64,000 nt of DNA, taken from the NCBI RefSeq assembly GCF_030269665.1, contig NZ_BSTS01000002.1, positions 124,001 to 188,000 of the forward strand, read 5' to 3'. Of the stretch, positions 37,647-47,057 are shown piece by piece. A program made the position numbers and the translations under genes. Numbering within the stretch: the stretch's first letter is position 1; every line of letters starts with the position of its first letter. The notes beneath the pieces are model-generated. The model had not been told where the DNA came from and ran no database searches. It saw only the letters and a list, made by a program, of their open reading frames with translations. Origin of the DNA: Actinomycetospora sp. NBRC 106375. GTDB taxonomy: Bacteria > Actinomycetota > Actinomycetes > Mycobacteriales > Pseudonocardiaceae.

Positions 37647-39400
37647 GAGTCTCCCCGGCGGAACATGCGGCGCAGCCCGCCCACGAGACCCTCGTCCTGC
37701 TGTTGCTGCGGGGCGGGCTCGCGGCCGCTCGGGGCGCCGGCGCCCTGGTCGCCGTGCGATGCGTCCTCGCTGCCCTCGCGGTCCTCGCGGCGCTCCATCG
37801 GCACGATCCCGCCGGCCTGGCCGCCCTGCGCGCCCTGGTCGGACCGCGCGCTCAGGTTCGTCTGGGCGCCCTGGTCGTTCGCGGGCTGGTCGCGCCAGTG
37901 GTGCCGGCCGGTCTGCGCGTCGTCGCCCGGCGGCTGGGACTCCTGCGACTGCTGCGACTGCTGATCCTGCTGGGGCACCGCGATCTGCTCGGTCCGCGCG
38001 TCGTCGGAGGCGTCCTGCTGGTCGCCCTGCTGGTCGTCCTGACCCGACTGCTGGTCCTCGGGCGGGTTGCCGGCCTCGTCGGACTCCTCGTCGTCGCTCT
38101 TGGTGTGCTCGCCGGCCTGCGGGAGCACGACGGTGCCGCCGGCGTCCTCGTCGGCGGGCACGCCGACCAGGGGCTCGTCGGACTCCGGCGGGGCAGGCGG
38201 CGCCTTGCGCGCCTCGGCGTCCGCGTCGGGGTCGCCGCTGCCGGCCTGGTCGCCCTCGCCCTCGCCCTCGCCGGCCGGGGCCTCCTCGACCATCGAGTTG
38301 TCCTCGGCCTCCTGCATCGCCTGGTACCCGAAGGGGTCGGCGTCGGAGGGCGGGTTGTTGTAGGTGATCTCGATGAGCTCGGTGCGGTCCTGGTCACGGG
38401 AGATCCCGTACCGCTCCATGTCCTCCTCGGTCAGCGACTCGAGGATGGCCGTCTGAGCCTTCGGGGGCAGGGTGTGCAGGACCTGCATGACGCGGTCCTT
38501 GCGCCGCTGCACCGCCTTGCGCTGGGGCAGGCCCTCGCTGACGTCGAGCTGCGGGTCGATGAAGGACTCCTCGGCCTCGGCCGAACCGCCCTTCTTCTTC
38601 AGCTCCGCCATCTCGGCCTCCATCTGGGCCGAGTCCTTCTCCTCGGACATGCCGATCGGGCCGATGCGCCGGCCCTGCAGGAACTGCTGGACCACCGGCT
38701 CCTCCGAGGTCAGCAGGACCTCGCGGGGACCGAACATCACGAGGTTGCGGCGGAACAGCATCCCGATGTTGTCCGGGAGCGACCGGGCGGTGCCGAGGTG
38801 GTGGGTGACGATGAGGATCGTCGCGTCCAGCTGGGCGTTCAGATCGACGATGAGCTGGTTGAGGTACGCGGTGCGCACCGGGTCCAGTCCCGAGTCGGGC
38901 TCGTCGACCAAGATGATCTCGGGGTCGAGCACGAGTGCGCGGGCCAGCCCGGCGCGCTTCTTCATGCCGCCCGAGATCTCGCCGGGGAGCTTGTCCTCGG
39001 CGCCGGAGAGCCCGACCATGTCGAGCTTCTCCATGACGATGTCGGAGATCTCCTTCTCGCCCTTGCGGGTGTGCTCACGCAGCGGGAAGGCGATGTTGTC
39101 GAACAGGTTCATCGACCCGAACAGCGCGCCGTCCTGGAACAGCACCCCGAACAGTTTGCGGATCTCGTAGAGCTTCGACTCCGAGCACCGCACGAGGTCG
39201 GTGTCGTGGATGAAGATCGAGCCCTTCTCGGGCTTGAGCAGTCCGATGATCGACTTCAACAGCACGGACTTACCCGTGCCCGACGGGCCCAGCAGCACGC
39301 TCACCTCCCCGGCGGGAAGGGTCAGCGTGACGTCGGACCAGATGTTGGAGCTGCCGAACGACTTCGACAGATTCTTGATCCCGACCTCGACGCCGGCCAT
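37643..39400 (-). CDS. mkl: Mce transport ATPase (Mkl/MceG) with long C-terminal tail
   Basis: 585 residues from ATG 39400 with GGAGG six bases upstream. Walker A GPSGTGKS (38-45), signature ISGGMKKRAG (142-151), Walker B ILVDEPDSGLDP (~163-174) and switch His200 are intact, so ATP hydrolysis is expected. A helical region follows to ~360. Residues ~365-585 are low complexity (Asp/Glu then Gln-rich) and end in basic GLRRMFRRGDS. M. tuberculosis Mkl is about 359 residues and lacks this tail. It energises all Mce systems in relatives. Confidence 0.93.
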   Translation of the reverse strand: MAGVEVGIKNLSKSFGSSNIWSDVTLTLPAGEVSVLLGPSGTGKSVLLKSIIGLLKPEKGSIFIHDTDLVRCSESKLYEIRKLFGVLFQDGALFGSMNLFDNIAFPLREHTRKGEKEISDIVMEKLDMVGLSGAEDKLPGEISGGMKKRAGLARALVLDPEIILVDEPDSGLDPVRTAYLNQLIVDLNAQLDATILIVTHHLGTARSLPDNIGMLFRRNLVMFGPREVLLTSEEPVVQQFLQGRRIGPIGMSEEKDSAQMEAEMAELKKKGGSAEAEESFIDPQLDVSEGLPQRKAVQRRKDRVMQVLHTLPPKAQTAILESLTEEDMERYGISRDQDRTELIEITYNNPPSDADPFGYQAMQEAEDNSMVEEAPAGEGEGEGDQAGSGDPDADAEARKAPPAPPESDEPLVGVPADEDAGGTVVLPQAGEHTKSDDEESDEAGNPPEDQQSGQDDQQGDQQDASDDARTEQIAVPQQDQQSQQSQESQPPGDDAQTGRHHWRDQPANDQGAQTNLSARSDQGAQGGQAGGIVPMERREDREGSEDASHGDQGAGAPSGREPAPQQQQDEGLVGGLRRMFRRGDS

Positions 39401-39800
39401 GCAGTCCTCCCGGAGAGTCGTGGTGTCGACGCATGCACGCCCTGCTGTTACCGACGCCATGGAGCCGGCACCCCACGAGAGGGGCGTCACGTCTGCAACG
39501 ACGGAGTGAGGTCGGAGGTTACTCGGCCGGAAACTTGGGCAACGGCCGGGTCGCAGTGGGCCGGTCACGAACGGTGACTGGGCCGGGCGGGTGGCGACGG
39601 GCGGTGTGTTTCACGCGATCGGCGGGTGTCGAGCTGCCGCTCGTCTCGCAGACGACCGCCGCACCGTGCCGGATCGCCGGACGGGGCGACACCCGGGCGG
39701 GCACTTCTCGACAGTGCCACAGGCCCCGCAGACGACGACGGGGCGGGGACCCTCAGGTCCCCGCCCCGTCGTGCGGTGTCGCGCTGGAGAGCGCGCCCGA
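39401..39800. other. Gap between rplL and mkl: rplL terminator and mce operon promoter region
   Basis: 400 bases without a convincing gene. It holds the rplL terminator (39735-39772) and then the mkl leader. A TAACCT element (39516-39521, minus strand) preceded by TTGCCC (39537-39542) is promoter-like, but the 15-base spacing is short. No operator-like palindrome stands out. Confidence 0.45.
39735..39772 (-). terminator. rplJL terminator
   Basis: A perfect 16-bp stem (39735-39750 with 39757-39772) with a six-base loop, 29 bases beyond the rplL stop. It separates the ribosomal rplJL unit from mkl-mce. There is no U-tract. Confidence 0.8.
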
Positions 39801-40193
39801 TCAGGTCAGGCTGATCGAGGCGCCGGCCTCCTCGAGCTTCGCCTTGGCCGCGTCGGCGGCCTCCTTGTTGACGCCCTCGAGGATCGGCTTCGGGGCGCTC
39901 TCGACGAGCTCCTTGGCCTCCTTGAGGCCGAGGCCCGAGACGACCTCGCGGACGACCTTGATGACCTGGATCTTCTTGTCGCCGGCGGCGTCGAGGACGA
40001 CGTTGAACTCGTCCTTCTCCTCCTCGGCCGGGGCAGCGGCACCGCCGCCGGCGGCGGCCGGGGCGGCGGCCGCGACCGGGGCGGCCGCGGTGACCTCGAA
40101 GACCTCCTCGAACTTCTTCACGAACTCCGAGAGCTCGATCAGGGTCATGTCCTTGAAGGCGTCGAGCAGCTCGTCGGTGGACAGCTTCGCCAT
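39801..40193 (-). CDS. rplL: 50S ribosomal protein L7/L12
   Basis: 130 residues: N-terminal dimerisation helices ([28 protein letters not shown]), Ala/Gly-rich hinge at ~34-58, and the C-terminal factor-binding domain ([37 protein letters not shown]). AAGGAG lies about nine bases upstream of the ATG. It forms the stalk that recruits translation GTPases. Confidence 0.98.
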   Translation of the reverse strand: MAKLSTDELLDAFKDMTLIELSEFVKKFEEVFEVTAAAPVAAAAPAAAGGGAAAPAEEEKDEFNVVLDAAGDKKIQVIKVVREVVSGLGLKEAKELVESAPKPILEGVNKEAADAAKAKLEEAGASISLT

Positions 40194-40240
40194 GGTGGGC
40201 GCTCCTTCTTCGATGATGGGGGTGTGTGGGGGAGCCGGAC

Positions 40241-40840
40241 TCAGGCGTCGGCTTCGGCGTCCGCGGACTCGACCGCGGCGACCGCGTCCTCGGTGCTGGC
40301 GCTGCCCTCAGCGGCGCGCTTGTCCTGCAGGGCCGCCGCGAGGCGGGCGACCTGCGAGGCCGGGGCGCTGAACAGCTGGGCGGCCTTCGTGAGGTTGCCC
40401 TTCATCGCGCCGGCGAGCTTGCCGAGCAGCACCTCGCGGGACTCGAGGTCGGCGAGCTTCTCGACCTCGGTGGCGGAGAGCGCGCGGCCCTCCATGTAGC
40501 CACCCTTGACGACCAGGGCCCGGTTCTCGCGCTGGAACTCGCGGAGCGCCTTGGCGGCGTCCACGGGCTCACCGGCGACGAACGCGATGGCCGTCGGGCC
40601 GACCAGCAGGTCGTCGAGACCCTCGACCCCGGCGTCGGCGGCAGCCCGCTTGACCAGGGTGTTCTTGGCGACGGTGTAGGTGACGTCCGAGCCCAGCGAA
40701 CGACGCAGCTTGGAGATCTGCTTCATCGACAGGCCGCGGTACTCGGTGACGACCATGGCCGACGCGTCGCGGAACTCCGCGGCGATCTCGGCGACCGAGG
40801 CCACCTTGTCGGCGGCCGGAGCTCTCGTCTCAGCAGCCAT
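40241..40840 (-). CDS. rplJ: 50S ribosomal protein L10
   Basis: 199 residues from ATG 40840, which has a near-perfect AAAGGAGG five bases upstream. The L10 core ([32 protein letters not shown]) is normal. The C-terminal helix that carries L7/L12 dimers ends in an acidic Ala/Glu tail. In other bacteria L10-L12 represses its own leader; the hairpin at 40892-40919 is a candidate target. Confidence 0.97.
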   Translation of the reverse strand: MAAETRAPAADKVASVAEIAAEFRDASAMVVTEYRGLSMKQISKLRRSLGSDVTYTVAKNTLVKRAAADAGVEGLDDLLVGPTAIAFVAGEPVDAAKALREFQRENRALVVKGGYMEGRALSATEVEKLADLESREVLLGKLAGAMKGNLTKAAQLFSAPASQVARLAAALQDKRAAEGSASTEDAVAAVESADAEADA

Positions 40841-40891
40841 GCGCGCCTCCTTTCTGTCCTCGGGCGACCGCGGGGGGCCCGGAACGACGAA

Positions 40892-40919
40892 ACGCCCCGT
40901 GCGCAGGCGCACGGGGCGT
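40892..40919 (-). promoter_or_regulatory. Hairpin in the rplJ leader
   Basis: Twelve pairs (40892-40903 with 40908-40919) around a four-base loop, 52 bases upstream of the rplJ ATG and inside the 280-base rplA-rplJ gap. Candidate L10 leader or attenuator element; also usable as an rplKA terminator. Confidence 0.55.
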
Positions 40920-41120
40920 CGGGACGAGCGCGGGCCGATGGCCCGGACGGCGTCGCGACCCTCGTCCTCCTGCGCGGGCCGCCCCGTCGTGGGGCACTTC
41001 GTCCGACCGGGCGGGCCCGGACGGAGACCAGCGGTCTCGGGTGGATCTCAGGTTCGATCTGATTTCAGTCTACGCGGCGGTGGTGACGCCCCGCGCAGCA
41101 GGGCGGCACCACCACCGACC

Positions 41121-41831
41121 TCACGCCTCGGCGGCGAGGAGGTTGCGCGTGCGGTTCGGGTCGACGGGGATGCCGGGACCCATCGTCGTGGTGACGGTGA
41201 TCTTCTTGATGTACCGGCCCTTCGCGGCGGCCGGCTTGGCGCGCAGGATCTCGTCCAGCGCGGCGCCGTAGTTCTCGACGAGCTTCTCGGTGTCGAAGCT
41301 GGCCTTCCCGATGATCAGGTGGAGGTTGGCCTGCTTGTCGACGCGGAAGTTCACCTTGCCGCCCTTGATGTCGCCGACGGCGCGCGCGACGTCCGGGGTG
41401 ACCGTGCCGGTCTTCGGGTTCGGCATGAGCCCGCGCGGCCCGAGGATGCGGGCGACCCGGCCGACCTTGGCCATCTGGTCGGGCGCGGCGACGGCGGCGT
41501 CGAACTCGAGCCAGCCGCCCTGGATCCGCTCGATGAGGTCGTCGGAGCCCACGACATCGGCGCCGGCCGACTCGGCGGCCGCGGCGGTATCGCCGGTGGC
41601 GAACACGATGACGCGGGCGGTCTTGCCGGTGCCGTGCGGCAGGTTCACGGTGCCGCGGACCATCTGGTCGGCCTTGCGCGGGTCGACACCCAGGCGCATG
41701 GCGACCTCGACGGTCGCGTCCATGGACGTCGTCGACGTCTCCTTGGCCAGGGTGGCCGCGTCGAGCGGGCTGTAGAGCTTGTCGAAGTCCACCTTCTCGG
41801 CGGCCTTCAGGTACGCCTTGCTGCGCTTCAT
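41121..41831 (-). CDS. rplA: 50S ribosomal protein L1
   Basis: 236 residues; [19 protein letters not shown], the [20 protein letters not shown] motif and [13 protein letters not shown] are intact. It binds the L1 stalk of 23S rRNA and, in enteric bacteria, the rplKA mRNA. Confidence 0.98.
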   Translation of the reverse strand: MKRSKAYLKAAEKVDFDKLYSPLDAATLAKETSTTSMDATVEVAMRLGVDPRKADQMVRGTVNLPHGTGKTARVIVFATGDTAAAAESAGADVVGSDDLIERIQGGWLEFDAAVAAPDQMAKVGRVARILGPRGLMPNPKTGTVTPDVARAVGDIKGGKVNFRVDKQANLHLIIGKASFDTEKLVENYGAALDEILRAKPAAAKGRYIKKITVTTTMGPGIPVDPNRTRNLLAAEA

Positions 41832-41886
41832 GTTCTGTCCTTCGTGGATCAGGTGTGGTCAGGGCTGCGCGGCCCTCCCACGGGGT

Positions 41887-41912
41887 CGTCGGCCGGTGGT
41901 CACCGGCCGACG
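41887..41912 (-). terminator. Hairpin between rplK and rplA
   Basis: A 12-pair stem whose core is the near-palindrome GTCGGCCGGTG/CACCGGCCGAC starts four bases beyond the rplK stop. Loop is effectively four bases. No U-tract; it may attenuate or be an L1 target. Confidence 0.4.
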
Positions 41913-41916
41913 GGGG

Positions 41917-42351
41917 TCACTCGGCGACCGTCAGGCCCATCGACCGGGCGGTGCCGGCGATGATCTTCGAGGCCTGGTCGAGGTCGTTGGCGTTGAGGTC
42001 CGCCATCTTGGTCTGCGCGATCTCGCGGACCTGCTCCTGCGTGACCGAGCCGACCTTCTTGCTGTGCGGCGTCGCGGAGCCGGACTTCACGCCGGCCGCG
42101 GCGAGCAGCAGCTTGGCCGCCGGCGGGGTCTTGAGCTCGAAGGTGAAGGACCGGTCCTCGTAGACCGAGATCTCCACCGGCACGACCTGACCGCGCTGCG
42201 CCTCGGTGGCCGCGTTGTAGGCCTTGCAGAACTCCATGATGTTGACGCCGTGCTGACCCAGGGCCGGGCCGACCGGCGGTGCCGGCGTCGCCGCGCCGGC
42301 GCTGATCTGCAGCTTGACGATGGCGGAGAGCCGCCGCTTCTTCGGGGGCAT
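41917..42351 (-). CDS. rplK: 50S ribosomal protein L11
   Basis: 144 residues; [36 protein letters not shown] carries the thiostrepton-loop prolines. The C-terminal rRNA-binding domain is intact. It forms the GTPase-associated centre with L10/L12. Confidence 0.98.
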   Translation of the reverse strand: MPPKKRRLSAIVKLQISAGAATPAPPVGPALGQHGVNIMEFCKAYNAATEAQRGQVVPVEISVYEDRSFTFELKTPPAAKLLLAAAGVKSGSATPHSKKVGSVTQEQVREIAQTKMADLNANDLDQASKIIAGTARSMGLTVAE

Positions 42352-42424
42352 GACTTCCTCGTTGTCGGGATGGTGGCGACACGGAGCGCAGCGGAGCTGG
42401 CGCCGACGTCAGGGGCGGGCTGGA

Positions 42425-43465
42425 TCAGATCTTCGAGACCTGGTTGAAGCCCAGCTCGACCGGGGTCTCCCGGCCGAAGATCGAGACGAGCACCTTGAGC
42501 TTCTGGGCGTCGACGTTGACCTCGGAGATGCTGGCCGGGAGCGTCGCGAACGGGCCGTCCATGACGGTGACGGACTCCCCGACCTCGAAGTCGACCTCGA
42601 CCGCGGGCTTGCTGCCGAACGACTCGGTGCCGGCCTTCTCCGCGCCCTTGGCCTTCTTCGGCGTCTCCTGGCGCGGGAGGAGGAACTTGACGACCTCGTC
42701 GAGGGTCAGCGGCGACGGGCGCGACGTCGCGCCGACGAAGCCGGTGACGCCCGGGGTGTTGCGCACCGCGCTCCACGAGGCGTCGTTGAGGTCCATCCGC
42801 ACGAGGATGTAGCCGGGCAGCACCTTGCGCTGGACCTGCTTGCGCTGCCCGTTCTTGATCTCGGTGACCTCCTCGGTGGGCACCTCGACCTGGAAGATGA
42901 AGTCCTCGACGTCCAGGGTCTGGACACGGGTCTCGAGGTTGGCCTTCACCTTGTTCTCGTAGCCCGCGTAGGAGTGCACGACGTACCAGTCGCCGGGGGC
43001 GAGCCGCAGCGAGTCCTTGAGGGCCTGGGCCGGGTCGACCTCCTCCTCGGCCTCGGCGGCCTCGGCGACGTCGGCGGTCTCGGCGGCGGGCTCCTCCTCG
43101 ACCTGCAGGTCGTCCTCGGTGTCCTCGCGGGCGGCGACATCGCCGGTGCCCGCGGACTCCTCGGGGAGATCACTGTCGTCCTCGTCGCCGCCGAGCGCGG
43201 CCCGGGCGGCGGCCAGGTCGGCCTCCGGGTCGTGCGCCTCGTCGACGTCCTCGCCCTCGCCGGCCTCACGGGCCTCCCGCGCGGCCCGGGCGACCTCGCC
43301 GTCGTCGAGCGTGGCGGGGTTCTCCTCGGTGCTGAGGTCCCCGTAGGTGCCACTGCCCTCGCGCACCATGACGCCACGCGTGCGCGACTCGCCGACGAGC
43401 TCGGGCTCGCCGCCGTCGGGGGTCGTGCCGTCGTCGGGCTCTGCGCCGGATCCTGCGGAGGTCAC
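42425..43465 (-). CDS. nusG: Transcription termination/antitermination factor NusG with acidic N-terminal extension
   Basis: 346 residues from the GTG at 43465. The NGN domain starts at residue 159 ([20 protein letters not shown]) and contains [12 protein letters not shown]. The KOW domain follows ([21 protein letters not shown]). The first ~158 residues are strongly acidic and disordered; M. tuberculosis NusG is 238 residues, with a shorter extension. NusG couples RNA polymerase to Rho or the ribosome. It lies 68 bases after secE. Confidence 0.97.
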   Translation of the reverse strand: MTSAGSGAEPDDGTTPDGGEPELVGESRTRGVMVREGSGTYGDLSTEENPATLDDGEVARAAREAREAGEGEDVDEAHDPEADLAAARAALGGDEDDSDLPEESAGTGDVAAREDTEDDLQVEEEPAAETADVAEAAEAEEEVDPAQALKDSLRLAPGDWYVVHSYAGYENKVKANLETRVQTLDVEDFIFQVEVPTEEVTEIKNGQRKQVQRKVLPGYILVRMDLNDASWSAVRNTPGVTGFVGATSRPSPLTLDEVVKFLLPRQETPKKAKGAEKAGTESFGSKPAVEVDFEVGESVTVMDGPFATLPASISEVNVDAQKLKVLVSIFGRETPVELGFNQVSKI

Positions 43466-43490
43466 TTCTGTCTCACTTCCTTTGCACGGC

Positions 43491-43511
43491 GGGCACCGCG
43501 GCGCGGTGCCC
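43491..43511 (-). terminator. Hairpin between secE and nusG
   Basis: GGGCACCGC and GCGGTGCCC (nine pairs) enclose a three-base loop, about 23 bases beyond the secE stop. No U-tract; possible attenuator or processing site. Confidence 0.35.
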
Positions 43512-43533
43512 GGCCGGCCGCTCGGCGGAACGG

Positions 43534-43926
43534 TCAGCCGAAGAGGGCGAACACGGCCTTGGCGAACACCCAGTCGAGACCCGCCACGAGGGCCACCATG
43601 AACGACACGAACACGAGGACGACGGCCGTGTAGACCACGATCTGCCGCCGGGTCGGCCAGTGCACCTTGCGGAGCTCGGCCACCACCTCGCGCAGGAACC
43701 GACGGAGGCGGGCGAGCACCGACCCCTCCGACGTCGCCTGGGGGCGGTCACGTGTCGGGGTGGCCGTCCCTTTCCCGCCGGTGCGCCGCGCGGAGTCGCC
43801 GGACCCGTCGGCCGACCCGTCGCCCGCGCTGTCCGCCCCCGCGCGCCGACGACGTCCCGCGGCGGTGACCGGACGCGCGTCGTCGTCGTCGCTCGCGCGC
43901 CGACGCCGGCTGCTGTCCTCGCTCAC
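43534..43926 (-). CDS. secE: Preprotein translocase subunit SecE
   Basis: 130 residues from the GTG at 43926, with GAGGA seven bases upstream. The conserved amphipathic helix [19 protein letters not shown] is at ~77-95 and is followed by one membrane span (~96-118). The first 70 residues are Arg/Asp/Ser-rich and disordered. It clamps SecY in the translocon. The longer frame upstream runs into the tRNA-Trp gene and is rejected. Confidence 0.95.
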   Translation of the reverse strand: MSEDSSRRRRASDDDDARPVTAAGRRRRAGADSAGDGSADGSGDSARRTGGKGTATPTRDRPQATSEGSVLARLRRFLREVVAELRKVHWPTRRQIVVYTAVVLVFVSFMVALVAGLDWVFAKAVFALFG

Positions 43927-43980
43927 TACGCCGTCCTCACCGTCCTCGTCGCCCCCGCGGGGCCTTCCTCGCCATCGGTG

Positions 43981-44053
<73 letters not shown>

Positions 44054-44252
44054 GTGGCGTCCCCGGAGGCACGCCCCGGACGGATCGGCGGCGCTGTCCC
44101 ACGGCGACGAGCGCGCGGGAGCGACGGACGAAGCGTCCTGGAGAACCATGCTACGTCAAGCACCGGAGGAGGACGGCGCCGGGGCGCGTCGGCGCCGGGA
44201 GACCTCCCCGGGCAGGCCGGTCGCGGGAAGCGGTCTGCCAGAATCCCTTGTC

Positions 44253-45497
44253 ATGACGTCGTCGTCCACCTCGGTGTCCCTCCAACCCGCTGCCACCGAC
44301 CGCCGCATCTCGGCCCGGGTCGGCGGCATCGCGGAGTCGGCGACGCTGGCCGTGGACGCGAAGGCGAAGGCGCTGAAGGCCGCCGGCCGACCGGTCATCG
44401 GGTTCGGGGCCGGCGAGCCGGACTTCCCCACGCCCCAGCCGGTGGTCGACGCGGCGATCGCGGCCTGCTCGGACCCCAAGAACCACCGCTACTCCCCCGC
44501 CGCAGGCCTGCCCGAGCTGCGCGACGCGATCGCGGCGAAGACCGCCCGCGACTCGGGGTGGCAGGTCGAGGCCCGCCAGGTCCTCGTCACCAACGGCGGC
44601 AAGCAGGCGGTGTTCGAGGCGTTCGCGACGCTGATCGACCCGGGCGACGAGGTCCTGCTGCCCGCGCCGTACTGGACGACCTACCCCGAGGCCGTGCGGA
44701 TGGCCGGCGGCGACCCCGTCCAGATCGACACCGACGAGTCGACCGACTTCCTGCCGACCGTCGAGGCCCTGGAGGCCGCGCGCACCCCGCGCACGAAGGC
44801 GCTGCTGTGGTGCTCGCCGTCGAACCCCACCGGCTCGGTGGCGCCCCGCGAGCTCGTCGAGGCCGTCGGGCGCTGGGCCGCCGAGCACGGCGTGTGGGTG
44901 ATCGCCGACGAGATCTACGAGCACCTCGTCTACGACGGCGCCGAGCACGTGTCCATGCCCGTCGCCGTGCCCGAGATCGCCGACCGCTGCGTCGTGCTCA
45001 ACGGCGTCGCGAAGACCTTCGCGATGACCGGCTGGCGCGTCGGCTGGATGATCGGGCCGGCGGACGTCGTCGCGGCCGGCATCAACATGCAGTCGCACCT
45101 GACCTCGAACGTCTGCAACGTCGCCCAGCGCGCGGCGCTCGCGGCCGTCACCGGTCCGCTCGACGCCGTCGCGGAGATGCGCGCGGCGTTCGACCGCCGC
45201 CGTCGCGTGATAGTCGAGCTGCTCTCCGGGATCCCCGGCGTCACGTGCCCCACGCCGCGCGGCGCCTTCTACGCCTACCCCTCGGTGGCCGGCCTGCTCG
45301 GCAAGGAGCTGCGCGGCGAGCGCCCGCAGACCAGCGTCGACCTCGCCGCCCTGGTGCTCGAGCACGCCGAGGTGGCGGTCGTGCCGGGCGAGGCCTTCGG
45401 CACCCCGGGCTACTTCCGTCTCTCCTACGCCCTCGGCGACGACGACCTGCGCGCGGGCGTCACCCGGATGGGCGAGCTGCTGGCCGAAGCCCGCTGA
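44253..45497 (+). CDS. Pyridoxal-phosphate-dependent aminotransferase, aspartate aminotransferase-like
   Basis: 414 residues from ATG 44253 ([20 protein letters not shown]). Class I fold: [10 protein letters not shown] at ~52-61, [30 protein letters not shown] lysine K254 in [16 protein letters not shown], and [11 protein letters not shown] near the end. It most resembles bacterial 1-beta aspartate aminotransferases (AspC/AspB), linking oxaloacetate and aspartate. Substrate is inferred. It faces away from tRNA-Trp, on the opposite strand to its neighbours. Confidence 0.88.
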   Translation: MTSSSTSVSLQPAATDRRISARVGGIAESATLAVDAKAKALKAAGRPVIGFGAGEPDFPTPQPVVDAAIAACSDPKNHRYSPAAGLPELRDAIAAKTARDSGWQVEARQVLVTNGGKQAVFEAFATLIDPGDEVLLPAPYWTTYPEAVRMAGGDPVQIDTDESTDFLPTVEALEAARTPRTKALLWCSPSNPTGSVAPRELVEAVGRWAAEHGVWVIADEIYEHLVYDGAEHVSMPVAVPEIADRCVVLNGVAKTFAMTGWRVGWMIGPADVVAAGINMQSHLTSNVCNVAQRAALAAVTGPLDAVAEMRAAFDRRRRVIVELLSGIPGVTCPTPRGAFYAYPSVAGLLGKELRGERPQTSVDLAALVLEHAEVAVVPGEAFGTPGYFRLSYALGDDDLRAGVTRMGELLAEAR

Positions 45498-45558
45498 GCC
45501 GCGCGATCATCCCGCCCGACGGTCCCGCCGGGGCCCCCGTGTCCTTGGAGGAGTGCCG

Positions 45559-46443
45559 GTGGGCTCTCGCCCGGTCGTCCTGCGCGTGCTCGTCACCGTC
45601 GCCGTCGGGGTCCTCGGGCTCGTCGTCGCGCCCGTGGCGATGGGCGCCCCGGCGTCCGCCGGGCAGACCTACGTCGCGCTCGGTGACTCCTACACGGCCT
45701 CGCCGCTGACCGGAGCACCCGCCGGCCCGCCGCCGGGCTGCCTGCGGTCGAAGAACAACTACCCGCACCTCGTCGCGGAGCGCACCGGCGCGCAGCTCAC
45801 CGACGTCAGCTGCAGCGGCGCGCAGACCAAGGACTTCGCGGCGCCGCAGGCGGTGCAGGGCGGCGCGAACCCGCCGCAGTACGACGCCCTCGGCACCGGC
45901 ACCCAGCTCGTGACGGTGGGCATCGGCGGCAACGACATCGGGTTCTCCGAGATCGTCCAGAACTGCGTGAGCCCGACGCCGTTCGGCACGCCCTGCGAGG
46001 ACCGCTACACGGTGGGCAGCCACGACGAGATCGAGGCGCGCATCGACACGCTGGGCGACCGTCTCGACGACGTCCTCGACGAGGTCCACGACCGCGCCCC
46101 CGCCGCCCGCGTGCTGCTCGTCGGCTACCCGTCGGTGCTGCCCGCCGAGGGTCCCGGCTGCTACCCGCTCGTGCCCTACACCGCCGGCGACGTCGCGTAC
46201 CTCCGCGGCGTGCTCGGGCACCTCAACGACACCATCGCGGACGCCGCGTCGGACGGGGACGCGACCTACGTCGACACCGCGACGCCGACCGTCGGCCACG
46301 ACGTCTGCGCGGTGCCGGGGCAGCGCTGGATCGAGGGGCTCGTCCCCACGGCCCCGGCCGCCCCGGTGCACCCGAACGCCCTCGGCGCCCAGGCCCTGGC
46401 CCGCGCCGTCCTCGCCACCCTCGGCGTCCCCGCCGCCGCCTGA
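45559..46443 (+). CDS. Secreted SGNH-family esterase/lipase
   Basis: 294 residues from the GTG at 45559, which has GGAGG seven bases upstream (a GTG six bases earlier lies within the ribosome site). A signal peptide ends at ASA|GQ (~34). GDSYTASP places the nucleophile at S44; GIGGNDIGFS carries the block III Asn, and the VHPNALG segment near the C-terminus the catalytic His. Several cysteines suggest disulfides after export. It resembles Streptomyces-type secreted lipases and esterases; substrate unknown. Confidence 0.87.
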   Translation: MGSRPVVLRVLVTVAVGVLGLVVAPVAMGAPASAGQTYVALGDSYTASPLTGAPAGPPPGCLRSKNNYPHLVAERTGAQLTDVSCSGAQTKDFAAPQAVQGGANPPQYDALGTGTQLVTVGIGGNDIGFSEIVQNCVSPTPFGTPCEDRYTVGSHDEIEARIDTLGDRLDDVLDEVHDRAPAARVLLVGYPSVLPAEGPGCYPLVPYTAGDVAYLRGVLGHLNDTIADAASDGDATYVDTATPTVGHDVCAVPGQRWIEGLVPTAPAAPVHPNALGAQALARAVLATLGVPAAA

Positions 46444-46496
46444 CATCCCCGGGCCCGCCCCGGGAGCGCGCCCGCCCGCGAGTGCGCCCTCCGAGA

Positions 46497-46551
46497 ACGA
46501 ACGAACGGCGCTCTCGCTGCTTCGGTAGCAGCGAGAGTGCCGTTCGTTCGT
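46497..46551. terminator. Bidirectional terminator, 24-bp stem
   Basis: Arms 46497-46520 and 46528-46551 pair along 24 positions, all Watson-Crick except one G-T, around the loop TTCGGTA. It sits between the ends of the convergent esterase (46443) and hadB (46638) genes. The inner CTCTCGCTGC/GCAGCGAGAG matches the palindrome at 18072-18120. Confidence 0.85.
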
Positions 46552-46637
46552 CGGGCGTGGGCGCACACGGCGCAGCGATCCCCACCGACCGGCGGCAGCG
46601 GGGTCCGTCTCGCCGGGCGGACGACCGCCTCGACGGT

Positions 46638-47057
46638 CTAGCGCGGGCGGACGACGGCGACGGCCTTGCCGAGGACGCCTTTGCCCTCGTGGGTGGCCGT
46701 GATGCTCACCGTGCGGGCACCGTCGTCGGCGATCTCGGTGACCTTCCCGCCCAGCTCGACGGTGGCGCCCGTGTCGTCGTCCGGGACGACCACGGGGCGC
46801 GTGAAGCGCGTGGAGAACGAGACGACGGCGGCCGGGTCGCCGGCCAGGTCGGCGACGTAGCGCGCGGCCAGCGACATGGTCAGCATGCCGTGCGCGATGA
46901 CGCCGGGCAGGCCGACGTCGACGGCGACGCGCTCGTTCCAGTGGATCGGGTTGAGGTCGCCCGAGGCGCCGGCGTAGGCGACGAGGTCGGCGCGGGTGAT
47001 CATCGCCGTGCGTGGCTCCAGCTGGTCGCCCGCGGCGGCGTCGGACAGGGCGCTCAT
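46638..47057 (-). CDS. hadB: (3R)-hydroxyacyl-ACP dehydratase subunit HadB (MaoC-like)
   Basis: 139 residues. Hot-dog fold with the hydratase motif YAGASGDLNPIHWNERVAVDVGLPGVIAHGML, including the catalytic Asp and His. In mycobacteria HadB is the catalytic subunit of the FAS-II dehydratase working with HadA or HadC. It overlaps hadA by 4 bp. No hadC follows; the convergent esterase gene does. Confidence 0.9.
   Translation of the reverse strand: MSALSDAAAGDQLEPRTAMITRADLVAYAGASGDLNPIHWNERVAVDVGLPGVIAHGMLTMSLAARYVADLAGDPAAVVSFSTRFTRPVVVPDDDTGATVELGGKVTEIADDGARTVSITATHEGKGVLGKAVAVVRPR

Noticed and set aside
39519-39704. 61-codon minus-strand frame in the rplL-mkl gap
   Set aside because: Third-position G/C bias is only moderate, no ribosome site is visible, composition is that of translated GC-rich spacer, and it would cover the probable promoter region of mkl.
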